Positions 19,090 through 27,164 of a stretch of DNA of 64,000 bases are shown piece by piece. The DNA comes from CAVUQH01 sp963774445 (GTDB lineage: Bacteria > Myxococcota_A > Polyangia > Haliangiales > Haliangiaceae), in contig CAVZFC010000032.1 in NCBI GenBank assembly GCA_963774445.1, forward strand, positions 372,001 through 436,000, read 5' to 3'. The notes under the pieces were generated by a model. That model was not told the DNA's origin and searched no databases. It saw only the letters and a program-made list of their open reading frames with translations. A program made the position numbers and the translations under genes. The first letter of the stretch is position 1; each line of letters begins with the position of its first letter.

Positions 19090-20659
19090 CTAGTGGAGGC
19101 TCCCGCGCATCGCGTCGCCGATGGCGGCGAGCAGATCCTCGAGCGACACCGGCTTGTGGATGACCGGGCAGCCGGTGCTCTCCAGGAAATCCTGACCGCG
19201 CCTGGTGAAGGCGCCGCCGCTGAGGAAGATCACTCGATCACACAGCTCCGGGTGGTGAACGACCAGCGCCTCGTAGACGTCGACGCCGTCGACGTCGGGC
19301 ATCATCAGGTCGCAGAGGATGACGTCGAACTCGGTGTCGCGCTCCAGGCGCTCGAGCGCGTCGACGCCACTGCCAGCGACCACCACGTCGTGCTCGCTGG
19401 CGATCAGTCGCTCCAGAGCGCGCCTGACGTGCGGGTCGTCGTCGATGATCAGGATCCGGCCCTGCCGGGTGACCTCGACCGCCCGCGGCGGCGTAACCTC
19501 GGCGGTCAGCGCCGGGTCGGCCGCCGGCAGCACCACGGTGAAGCAACTGCCGCGGCCGATCTCGGTATCGACGCGAATCTCTCCGCCCATCTCGGCCACG
19601 ATCTCGGCGCAGATCGCCAGCCCCAGCCCGGTGCCGCGGTCACCCCGCTTGGAGGTGAAAAACGGCTCGAACAGCCGGTCGCGGATGTCGTCGGCGATGC
19701 CGCTGCCGTTGTCTTCGACCGACAGGAACACCCAGTCGCCGTCGACGCGCGTGCGCACGACAATGCGCGGGGGCACCGCGCCACCGGCGTCGAACGGCCT
19801 CGCCGGCGTTGTTCAGCAGGTTGAGCATCACCTGGGTCAGCTTGTGCCGAATGCCGGTGACATGGGCGCCCGACTCCGCGTTCACCTCGACAGAGCCCCG
19901 CTGGCGGAGCGTGTTGCGCGCCATCCGCACCGACCGCTGCGCCAGGTCGTCGACGTCAATCCGCTCGCTGGGAGGGCCGTCGTTGCCGCGCGCAAACACC
20001 TTGAGCTCGCGAACGATGCCGGCCACCCGACCCAGCCCTTCGATATCCTCTTCGAGCAGTTGGTCGAGGGCGTCGAGACGCCCGTGCATCGGCTCGTCGA
20101 GTTGGAAGATCAGCTCGGCCACCAACCGCCGGCCGTGCTCGGTGTTGGCCAAGAGCACCGCGCTCTGGTTGTTCACCTCGTGGGCGACGCTGGCGACCAG
20201 GCGCCCGAGGGCGGCGTGGCGCTCGGCCACCTCCAGCCGCCGCTGCAGCTGCTGGGCCCGCTGGCGCGACACCGCGTGCTCGATGGCGCGCGCCAGGACC
20301 ACCTCGCTGAGCTCGGACTTGCGCACGTAGTCCTGTGCACCGGCGTCGAGACAATCCACTGCCAGGGCGTCGTCGTCGAGCGCGGTCAGCGCGATCACCG
20401 GGGTCTCGCCGGCGCGCCCGACCACCCGCTCGACCAGCGGCAGCCCCTCGCCGTCGGGCAGGCGCAGATCGAGCAGCACAGCATCGTACGACCCGGCATC
20501 CAGTCGTTCGAACGCGGCCTCCAGGGTGGCCACGTGATCCAGCTCCAACTCTACCCTCGATCGCAGCAAGTGGAACACCAGCCGCGCATCTCCGCGATTA
20601 TCTTCGATGAGCAGCAGATGCCTGCCCTCTTGTGACCGCCCGCGAGAGCGCGCAGACAT
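19090..20659 (-). CDS. REC-HK-REC hybrid sensor kinase, frame broken near 19792
   Basis: Read with one correction this is a 522-residue hybrid kinase: N-terminal receiver (LLLIEDNRGDA, AVLLDLRLPD), HisKA with VASVAHEVNNQSAV, HATPase (N-box LTQVMLNLLNNAGEAV, then DNGSGIAD and GTGLGLAIC), and a C-terminal receiver (LIIDDDPHVRR, VILCDLMMPDVDG, HKP). The frame shifts inside the HATPase: the minus strand reads GCCGTTCGACGCC where GCCGTCGACGCC would continue EAVDAGGAVPPRIVV. So the halves appear as two separate frames (19640-20725 and 19090-19776). No membrane segment is present. Start ATG 20659 (MSARSRG) was preferred. It is divergent from a related receiver-kinase gene. Confidence 0.82.
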
Positions 20660-20763
20660 GGGGTGCCGCCGCGCCGGACCTCCCGGAGGGTCAGAAAAAC
20701 CGACCGTCCCCAGCATCAATCGCAAGTATACCCGGCCCCCGGGGCCGCGTACACTCCAAAGCT

Positions 20764-22653
20764 ATGAACGTCCTGCTCGTGGAGGACAATGTCGGTGATC
20801 AGCGTCTGATTTCCACCGCGATGGCGCGGACCGCGCCCGAGGTCGCCCTGCACGTCACGGGCGACGGCGTGGAGGCGCTCGGGTTCCTGCGCCGCCAGGA
20901 GCCGTTCCTCGAGGCGCCACGTCCGCATTTCGTGCTGCTCGATCTCGCCTTGCCGCGCATGAGCGGCTTCGAGGTGCTGCGCGAGATCAAACGAGATCCG
21001 TCACTGCGCGCCATCCCGGTGGTGGTCATGACCAGCTCGGACGCGCCCGGCGACGTCGCCCGCGCCTACGATCATCAGGCCACCGCCTACTTCACCAAGC
21101 CGCCCCGCGATTTCGAGGTCGTCCTTCACGGCGTCGTCGACTTCATGCGCCGCATGGAGCTGCCGGAAGAGCCGCCGGCCCGCGACCTGCCCAACGCGGC
21201 GCCCATGCCGCTCGACGAGGAGCGCTTTCGCCTCGCGGTGGAAGCCTCGCCGAGCGCCATGGTGATGGTCGATCGCGCCGGCCGCATCCTAATGGTCAAC
21301 GCCGAGACCGAGCGACTGTTCGGCTACCTGCGCAACGAGCTGGTGGGACGGCGCATCGAGGTGCTGGTGCCCGACCGCTTTCGCGGCGACCACCCGGGCA
21401 AGCGCGCCGCCTTCCACCGGGAACCCGAGCGCCGGCCGATGGGCGCCGGGCGCGAGCTGTTCGCCGTGCGCAAGGACGGCACCGAGTTCCCGGTCGAGAT
21501 CGGTCTCAACCCCATCGAGACTCCCGAGGGCAGCCTGGTGCTGAGCGCGATCGTCAACATCACCGAGCGACGACAGGCCGAGGACCGCTTTCGCCTGGCG
21601 GTCGAGTCGTCCCCGTACGGCGTGGTCATGGTCGACCGAGCCGGCACCATCGTCATGGTCAACACCGAGGCCGAGCGGATGTTCGGCTACGGGCGCGACG
21701 AGCTGCAGGGCCTTCCCGTGGACGTGCTGGTGCCCAAGCGTTTCGGCAACGCCCACCCGCAGCACCGGGTCGGCTTTTACGCCCGACCGCAGGCGCGGGC
21801 CATGGGTGCCGGGCGCGATCTCTACGCCGTGCGCAAGGACAGCAGCGAGATTCCGGTGGAGATCGGTCTCACGCCGATCAACAGCGAGGAGGGACCGCTG
21901 GTGATGTGCTCGGTCATCGACATCACGCGGCGCAAACGCGCGGACGAGGCGCTGGCCGCTCGCACCGAGGAGCTGGCGCGATCGAACTCGGAGCTCGAAC
22001 AGTTCGCGTCGGTGGCCTCTCACGACCTGCAGGAACCGCTGCGCATGGTCTCCGGCTTTACCGCGTTGCTCGAGCGCGACTACGGCGACGCGCTGGACGA
22101 GACCGCCCGCGAGTACATCCATTTCGCCAGCGACGGCGCCACGCGCATGCAGCGAATGATCCGCGACCTGCTGGCCTACTCGCGGGTGACCTCGCGTGCC
22201 GAGCACCCCGGTCCGGTCGCTGCCGACCTCGCCCTCGACGCCGCGCTGGGCAATCTGCAGGTCGCAGTCGAAGAGTCGGGAGCGCAGATCGATCGCCAGC
22301 GACTGCCCAAGGTCCTGGCCGACGAGCTGCAGCTGGTGGCGGTGTTCCAGAACCTGGTGGCCAACGCCATCAAGTTCCGCCGGGTCAACCCGCCGACCAT
22401 TCGCATCTCCGCGGCCCGCCATCGGGGCAAGCAGGTCTTCTCGGTCGCCGACGACGGCATCGGCATCGCCCCCGAGCACACGGCGGCCGTGTTCCAGGTT
22501 TTCCGCCAGCTGCACAGTCGCGAGCGCTACCCCGGCACCGGCATCGGCCTGGCCATCTGCAAGCGGATCGTCGAGCGCCACGGCGGCAACATCTGGGTCG
22601 AATCGACGCCGGGAAAGGGCACCACCTTCTACTTCGACCTGCCGGCGGCGTAA
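20764..22653 (+). CDS. receiver-PAS-PAS histidine kinase (phytochrome-kinase type)
   Basis: A 629-residue cytoplasmic kinase. Residues 1-140 are an Rcp1-like receiver (LLVEDNVGDQ, phosphoacceptor in VLLDLALPRMSG, Lys in FTKPP). Two PAS domains at about 155-275 and 277-395 are near-duplicates of each other (FRLAVEASPSAMVMVDRAG / FRLAVESSPYGVVMVDRAG, both with MGAGREL/MGAGRDL and AVRKD). The HisKA domain has FASVASHDLQEPLRMVSGF, typical of bacteriophytochrome-like kinases, and the HATPase has LVANAIKFRR, DDGIGI and GTGIGLAIC. Divergent from the hybrid kinase at 20659 across a 104-bp spacer, which suggests a shared local network. Confidence 0.92.
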   Translation: MNVLLVEDNVGDQRLISTAMARTAPEVALHVTGDGVEALGFLRRQEPFLEAPRPHFVLLDLALPRMSGFEVLREIKRDPSLRAIPVVVMTSSDAPGDVARAYDHQATAYFTKPPRDFEVVLHGVVDFMRRMELPEEPPARDLPNAAPMPLDEERFRLAVEASPSAMVMVDRAGRILMVNAETERLFGYLRNELVGRRIEVLVPDRFRGDHPGKRAAFHREPERRPMGAGRELFAVRKDGTEFPVEIGLNPIETPEGSLVLSAIVNITERRQAEDRFRLAVESSPYGVVMVDRAGTIVMVNTEAERMFGYGRDELQGLPVDVLVPKRFGNAHPQHRVGFYARPQARAMGAGRDLYAVRKDSSEIPVEIGLTPINSEEGPLVMCSVIDITRRKRADEALAARTEELARSNSELEQFASVASHDLQEPLRMVSGFTALLERDYGDALDETAREYIHFASDGATRMQRMIRDLLAYSRVTSRAEHPGPVAADLALDAALGNLQVAVEESGAQIDRQRLPKVLADELQLVAVFQNLVANAIKFRRVNPPTIRISAARHRGKQVFSVADDGIGIAPEHTAAVFQVFRQLHSRERYPGTGIGLAICKRIVERHGGNIWVESTPGKGTTFYFDLPAA

Positions 22654-22663
22654 ACTGCGCGGC

Positions 22664-23221
22664 ATGAGGTTGCCCAGCTCGCTGCTCCTGGCTCTGGCGC
22701 TCGCCGCCTGCTCTGCTCCCGCGCCCGCTCCGGCCACCCCGGCGCCGCCACCGGGCCAACCGCCGGCCGACGCGGCGCCGCCGCCGGACGCGGCGCCGAC
22801 CGGGACGCCCGCGCTCGAGTCACCCTTGTTGGCGTCGCTCGAGCGGACCGCTTGCTTCGGCTTCTGCCCGGTCTACACGGTCACGGTCCACGCCGACGGC
22901 TCGGTCAACTACCACGGCGAGCGCTACGTCGTGACCGAGGGCGATCAGACCGGCCAGCTGACCGCCGACCAGCTGATCGCGCTTCGCCGGGCGTTCGCCG
23001 ACGCCGGCTGGGATGGATTCGACACCGACTACACCCACCGCGACGTCACCGACAATCCGTCGGTCGTTATCCGCTTCGAGGACAAGACCGTGCACCACTA
23101 CCACGGTGACCACCGCGCGCCCGAGGCGCTGACCAAGCTGGAAGATCGCTTCGACGAGATCGTCGACGTCCAGCAGTGGATCGGCACCCAGGACGAGCGC
23201 GCCAAGGCACGGAAGCGCTGA
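22664..23221 (+). CDS. DUF6438-type lipoprotein
   Basis: A 185-residue lipoprotein: signal peptide with lipobox LAAC (Cys16), Ala/Pro-rich spacer to about residue 60, then a compact domain beginning LERTACFGFCPVYTVTVHADG, which matches the DUF6438 signature (paired Cys followed by PVY and a beta hairpin), and ending near WIGTQDERAKARKR. Function of the family is unknown. It starts 10 bp after the kinase gene and may be co-transcribed. Confidence 0.75.
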   Translation: MRLPSSLLLALALAACSAPAPAPATPAPPPGQPPADAAPPPDAAPTGTPALESPLLASLERTACFGFCPVYTVTVHADGSVNYHGERYVVTEGDQTGQLTADQLIALRRAFADAGWDGFDTDYTHRDVTDNPSVVIRFEDKTVHHYHGDHRAPEALTKLEDRFDEIVDVQQWIGTQDERAKARKR

Positions 23222-23227
23222 GCCAGC

Positions 23228-23662
23228 TCACAAGATCGCGGCGTAGATCGCGCCGGCAAAGATAAAGTAGCCCAGGTTGTACAAACCCATGTAGATCGCG
23301 TGCGCCGTCAACATCTCGGGCGAGGCAACGACCACTGCCGTGTCGGCGTACGGCTGTACCGTCACCGCGAACCGCTTCTCCAGGCGGCTGCGGGTCCCTC
23401 CCCCGGCGGCGACGACCACCTCGGCCGCCCCCGCGGGCACGCCGCGCACGGTGATCTTCTTGGTGTGCTTGCCCTCGGCGACGAGCACGCCGTTGATCGT
23501 GACGTTCACGCCGCGCGTCTCCTGCGTCAATCGCACGGTCACCGTGCCGACCGGGCTGCCGGGCGGATAGGCCGGATAGCTGCTGTGCACGTCGTGCGCG
23601 CACGCCGGCGCGAGACACATGAATACCAGGGCGACGGTTGTCGCCGCTGCGCTGTTGCGCAT
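23228..23662 (-). CDS. exported PEGA-like protein with C-terminal membrane segment
   Basis: A 144-residue protein with an N-terminal signal (ATTVALVFMCLAPACA) that may be a lipobox. The middle (VGTVTVRLTQETRGVNVTINGVLVAEGKHT) looks like a PEGA-type beta domain that presents surface loops. The C-terminus has a hydrophobic stretch (YNLGYFIFAGAIYAAIL) that may be a membrane helix. I do not recognise a defined family beyond the PEGA resemblance. Confidence 0.6.
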   Translation of the reverse strand: MRNSAAATTVALVFMCLAPACAHDVHSSYPAYPPGSPVGTVTVRLTQETRGVNVTINGVLVAEGKHTKKITVRGVPAGAAEVVVAAGGGTRSRLEKRFAVTVQPYADTAVVVASPEMLTAHAIYMGLYNLGYFIFAGAIYAAIL

Positions 23663-23729
23663 TGCTGACCTCCCACGGACGTTCCGCTACATCCGACCGC
23701 GCCCGCGCTCGAGGCGTTGCCCGCGCCGG

Positions 23730-24794
23730 CTAGTAGGTCATCGCGACGCCGAAGCCCAGATTGATGCCGGTGCGCGACGGCAGCAGTGGGAAGTCGGAGT
23801 AGCTGTAGTAGAAGAGGTCGAGCTTGACCTCGGCCTCGGCGTAGCTGGCGAATTTGCGCGTCAGCTTGGCGCCGACGGTCTCGGACCAGAGCGGGCTGAG
23901 CTCGCGGTCGGTGGCCATGTATTTTTCGACCTGGTCGTACTCGGACTTGTAGAAGGTGGCGCCGCCCTGGCTGTAGATGCGGTTGCGCAGCCGCAGCTGG
24001 GTGCGCGGCGACAGGTCGGAAATGAAGGTAGCGCGCACGGTGTGGCTGCTGATGCCCCAGGTGTCGCGGTAGTAGCGATAGTCGGCCTGCAGCGCCGAGT
24101 GCTCGAACAGGAAACGGTTGATGCCGAAGACCAGGGCGTGGCGGAAGCGCGAGTCGGGATCGGTCTCCGGCACCCAGAACATCGGGTCACCGCCCGACAT
24201 CACCGGCACGAAGCGATAAGCGCTGGCCTGGAAGCCGCTGGCGATTCCCGCGCTGTAGCTCACCTGCGAGGCGGTCCGGGCGTTGATGATCTGGGTCCAC
24301 GACAGGCCGACGTCGTGGACCGTCAGCGGCTTGTGGAAGTTGTGATCGCCGTGGCGGCCGACCTCGTTCAGCGCCAGCGAGTAGGTGAGCGCGAGCGTCG
24401 TGTCCTTCTCGGCCAGATCCTTGGACACGCCCATCGACACGACGTGCGACGAGTAGTCGTTCTCGCTCGAGTAGATGTACGCGCCGTTCACCGTGAGCGT
24501 GCCGAGCTTCTGCGTCACCGCGGTCGAAACCTGGTGGCGCACGTCGTGAATGGTGGTCGGCGACGCCTGGGAGACGATGTCGATCGACGCCGAGCTGATC
24601 ACGTCGGCGGTGTAGCCGGCGCTGACGTTGGTGTTGGCGCTGACGTCGGCCTGGGCGCTGATCAGCGGCGACACCACCGTGGTGTGATCGTCGTCGGAGT
24701 AGACCTGCAGCTTGCTGACGAACTCGGTCTGCGCCCGCGCAGGGCCGGCGGCGGCGACCAGCGCCAGGGCCCCGGTTATCAGTTGCAGCCGCAT
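23730..24794 (-). CDS. DUF3570 outer-membrane beta-barrel protein
   Basis: A 354-residue protein with signal peptide MRLQLITGALALVAAAGPARA. The mature part alternates polar and hydrophobic residues throughout (KLQVYSDDDHTTVVSPLIS, DVISSASIDIVSQASP, ALQADYRYYRDTWGISSHTV) and ends with a beta strand GFGVAMTY, as expected for a DUF3570 barrel. It overlaps the upstream gene, whose C-terminus is a DUF4266 lipoprotein module, by 16 bp. The DUF4266-DUF3570 pairing is a recurring bacterial arrangement; its function is unknown. Confidence 0.85.
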   Translation of the reverse strand: MRLQLITGALALVAAAGPARAQTEFVSKLQVYSDDDHTTVVSPLISAQADVSANTNVSAGYTADVISSASIDIVSQASPTTIHDVRHQVSTAVTQKLGTLTVNGAYIYSSENDYSSHVVSMGVSKDLAEKDTTLALTYSLALNEVGRHGDHNFHKPLTVHDVGLSWTQIINARTASQVSYSAGIASGFQASAYRFVPVMSGGDPMFWVPETDPDSRFRHALVFGINRFLFEHSALQADYRYYRDTWGISSHTVRATFISDLSPRTQLRLRNRIYSQGGATFYKSEYDQVEKYMATDRELSPLWSETVGAKLTRKFASYAEAEVKLDLFYYSYSDFPLLPSRTGINLGFGVAMTY

Positions 24795-25795
24795 CCGCCC
24801 CCCGCACTGCCGTAGCCGCCGGCGCTGCCCTCACGTGATTCCTGCATGTGCAGGTCGAGCTCGTCCTCGTGGGGGTCCGGCTCGAAGGTCATCTTCTTCT
24901 GCGCCAGCTTCTCCCGCTCCCACGGATGCACCGTGGCGCAGCCGGAGAAGGCCGCGACCACGGCCAACAGCGCGGCGACCCGAGCCGCGGCGCGCCGGCG
25001 GCGCCAGGCCAGCGCCAACAGCCCGATCGCGGCCAGCAGCGCCAGCGAACCGGCACCGCCGCCGGCGTTGCAGCCGCCGGTCTGGGGCATTGGCGGGGTC
25101 GCCCCTCGCTCGAGCAGCGGCACCGCCCCAGTGACGGTGTCGTCGCCGGTCATGTCGTTGGGATAGGCCGGTGTGCCGTCGCCGCCATTGCCGTCGACCG
25201 CCGAGATGAAGGCGGTGAGGCGACCGCTGCCGGTGCCCGGCGCGGTCCAGCAGAAGACCCACGCCCCCTGCCCGTGGTGGATGCCGCTGTGGGCGACCGC
25301 GCTGCCGCCGGCGACCACGGCCACGTCGCCGCCCGGCGCGGCCTTTCCCGTGCAGCCACCGTTGGCATCGGTGCCGGCCAGACCGCTCATCGGCTGGCCG
25401 TTGGCGTCGTCGATCTCCAGGGCGAAGCCGTTGTCGTCGCAGCGGTTGTACGGCTGGAACTGAGGGCCGCAGTTGTCGCCGAGCTGGGCGAACTCGATGG
25501 CGGTCAGGTTGTTTTGCAGGACGACCCGCATCTTGTAGACGGCGCCCGGCTGGTAGCCGTTGTCGAACAAATCGGCCGGCTCCGCCTCGAGCGTGACGCC
25601 GACCCGCCTCGGTCCGTCGGTGTGGCAGACCGAGCAGTCGTGCCCGGCCCAACGCGGCGCGCCGGTGAAGACCACCCCGCCGGCGCCATCCTCCGACACC
25701 GGATCGCTGTCGAACTGGAAGCCGGTGGGATAGGCGTTTGCGGCACCGGCCGAGGCGCCGAGCACGCAGGCGATCGCCACGAGCCGGCGGATCAC
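24779..25795 (-). CDS. fusion of a heme-motif MYXO-CTERM protein and a DUF4266 lipoprotein
   Basis: A 338-residue product started at GTG 25795, which overlaps the upstream stop codon (GTGA). Residues 1-20 are a signal peptide (VIRRLVAIACVLGASAGAANA). Residues 20-235 form an exported domain with a CSVCH heme-type motif and a choice-of-anchor-like beta fold. Residues about 245-272 are a MYXO-CTERM element (GGCNAGGG, helix LALLAAIGLLALAW, RRRR). The frame then continues without a stop into a second hydrophobic stretch with lipobox AFSGC and a DUF4266 module (HPWEREKLAQKKM, SREGS, terminal GGGCGCN). Normally these are separate proteins. Either a true fusion or a lost stop codon. Confidence 0.82.
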   Translation of the reverse strand: MIRRLVAIACVLGASAGAANAYPTGFQFDSDPVSEDGAGGVVFTGAPRWAGHDCSVCHTDGPRRVGVTLEAEPADLFDNGYQPGAVYKMRVVLQNNLTAIEFAQLGDNCGPQFQPYNRCDDNGFALEIDDANGQPMSGLAGTDANGGCTGKAAPGGDVAVVAGGSAVAHSGIHHGQGAWVFCWTAPGTGSGRLTAFISAVDGNGGDGTPAYPNDMTGDDTVTGAVPLLERGATPPMPQTGGCNAGGGAGSLALLAAIGLLALAWRRRRAAARVAALLAVVAAFSGCATVHPWEREKLAQKKMTFEPDPHEDELDLHMQESREGSAGGYGSAGGGCGCN

Positions 25796-26280
25796 AGCGT
25801 ACCCCCCGCGCACGAGGCGGTCTGTCCCGACAGCCACTGGATCAGGTCGGTCGCGCGCTTGTCGTCCAGACCGCTGAAGATCGCGCCGCCTTTGTGCTCA
25901 TAGCCGCCGTCGTTCACGGGCAGCACCTTTCGCAGAACCAGGTTGTCCGCGGGAGCCACGTCGCCGTAGTCGAAGGCGCGGGCCGACAGGTAGTTGGCGT
26001 GGTGCTCGGCGTCGGTCAGCGGCGCCGTCCGCGCCTCGAGCGTCGAGGTATCGCCGGCCCGCAGCTTGCCGATCGAGTAGACCCGCAGGGGAAATCCGGC
26101 GTTCCCATGGCAGGCCGAATAGCTGCAGTCGCGGATCAGCGTTGGCTCCACCGCACAGCGAAACGACGCCTCATCGAGCTCGGTAATAGCGCCGGGAGCG
26201 GGCTGGTTTTCCACGGCGGTACAGCCGGCCGCAGAGAGCCCGGTGAGCACGGCGAGAAACAGGAGACTCCTACCCATCAC
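25792..26280 (-). CDS. lipoprotein with cytochrome-like CX4CH motif
   Basis: A 162-residue lipoprotein: signal peptide with lipobox LSAAGC at Cys20. The segment FRCAVEPTLIRDCSYSACHG looks like the N-terminus of a small class-I-type cytochrome domain, but the heme motif is CSYSACH (CX4CH) rather than CXXCH, and LSARAFDYGDVAPADNLVLRKVLP is typical of planctomycete-type cytochrome c proteins. It is the first gene of a three-gene unit with the CSVCH/DUF4266 fusion and DUF3570 genes. Confidence 0.7.
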   Translation of the reverse strand: MMGRSLLFLAVLTGLSAAGCTAVENQPAPGAITELDEASFRCAVEPTLIRDCSYSACHGNAGFPLRVYSIGKLRAGDTSTLEARTAPLTDAEHHANYLSARAFDYGDVAPADNLVLRKVLPVNDGGYEHKGGAIFSGLDDKRATDLIQWLSGQTASCAGGTL

Positions 26281-26360
26281 GCGGAGGCCAGAATAGGTAT
26301 CGCGCGGCCATCTGCACCATCGCGCCTCTCACGCCTGCTAACTAGTTGTTTTTGGGTCGA

Positions 26361-26405
26361 AATGCCACAGTTGCTGGTTTTTTGCACAACCGAGATCGTG
26401 GCATT
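26361..26405. other. inverted repeat in a 271-bp divergent spacer
   Basis: AATGCCAC (26361-26368) and GTGGCATT (26398-26405) are exact 8-bp arms; GTTG and CAAC inside can extend the stem. The spacer 26281-26551 is AT-richer than its surroundings, has no gene that I can see, and lies between divergent genes, so a terminator is unlikely; operator or small structured RNA are possible. Confidence 0.35.
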
Positions 26406-26521
26406 GGAAAGTGGGCGAACTTTGGGGGAGTTCCCGTCCCACCTGCCAACCCACTGTGACCAATTGGCCCACCCGATGCCCCGGGTACGCAGCCAGATCG
26501 CCCGAGGACGCCCTTCGGACC

Positions 26522-26537
26522 GGGAACGCGAGTTGCA
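26522..26537 (+). promoter_or_regulatory. candidate sigma-54 promoter for the Rieske gene
   Basis: GGGAACGCGAGTTGCA matches TGGCACG-N4-TTGCA with two mismatches and exact spacing. Expected start near 26548, about 4 nt before the ATG at 26552; no Shine-Dalgarno. GGAAC could alternatively be an ECF-type -35 element. Confidence 0.45.
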
Positions 26538-26551
26538 CGTAGCGGCTCCCG

Positions 26552-27157
26552 ATGTTGAAGATTCCCGACCGCGCTGTGTTCGATATCACCCGCCGCGACT
26601 TCTGCCGCATCGCCAGCGGCTGTGCCATGGCGGCGGTGGTCCTCCCCGCGTGCATGGAAGGTGACGGCCGAGTGGTCGGCACCGGCCCGCTGTCGGGCGG
26701 TGGCGGCCCGGGCAATCCGAATCCGACCGGCCCGGACGCCGGAGACCCGCCGAAGCCCGGACAGCCGGACGCCGGCACGCCGGTCTCCACGCCCGACGCC
26801 GCGCCGACCGGTCCGGGACCGGCCTGCAGTGGCTCGCCGATCGATGTCGGCATGCCGTCGAGCTTCCAGCTCAACACCGCCACCTACTTCTCCAGCGGCG
26901 GGTTCTTCGTGGTCCGCGATTCGGGCGGGCTCTACGCCATGTCGGCGGCGTGCACCCACGACGGCGTCACCGTTCGCCAGCAGGGCAACGAGATGTACTG
27001 CCCGGCACATGGCGCCACCTTCTCGCTCAACGGCGACCCGCTCGGCGGCCCGGTCTTCCGCGGGCTGACCCACTACTCGGTCTGCTATCTGCCCAGCGGT
27101 CACCTCGCGGTCAACCGCAGCCAGTCCGTCAGCTCCAGCACCCGGGTCCAGGGCTGA
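26552..27157 (+). CDS. Tat-exported Rieske [2Fe-2S] lipoprotein
   Basis: A 201-residue protein. The N-terminus has a twin-arginine motif (TRRDFCR) and a hydrophobic stretch ending in the lipobox-like VLPAC, so it is probably exported folded with its cofactor and lipidated. A Gly/Pro/Asp-rich linker spans about residues 45-95. The Rieske domain (about 98-190) has both ligand pairs: CTHDG and CPAHGA, so it should bind a [2Fe-2S] cluster through two Cys and two His. It may pass electrons in the periplasm; no partner oxidase is encoded here, although the heme-motif proteins at 24.8-26.3 kb lie divergently next to it. Confidence 0.88.
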   Translation: MLKIPDRAVFDITRRDFCRIASGCAMAAVVLPACMEGDGRVVGTGPLSGGGGPGNPNPTGPDAGDPPKPGQPDAGTPVSTPDAAPTGPGPACSGSPIDVGMPSSFQLNTATYFSSGGFFVVRDSGGLYAMSAACTHDGVTVRQQGNEMYCPAHGATFSLNGDPLGGPVFRGLTHYSVCYLPSGHLAVNRSQSVSSSTRVQG

Positions 27158-27164
27158 GGTCTAC

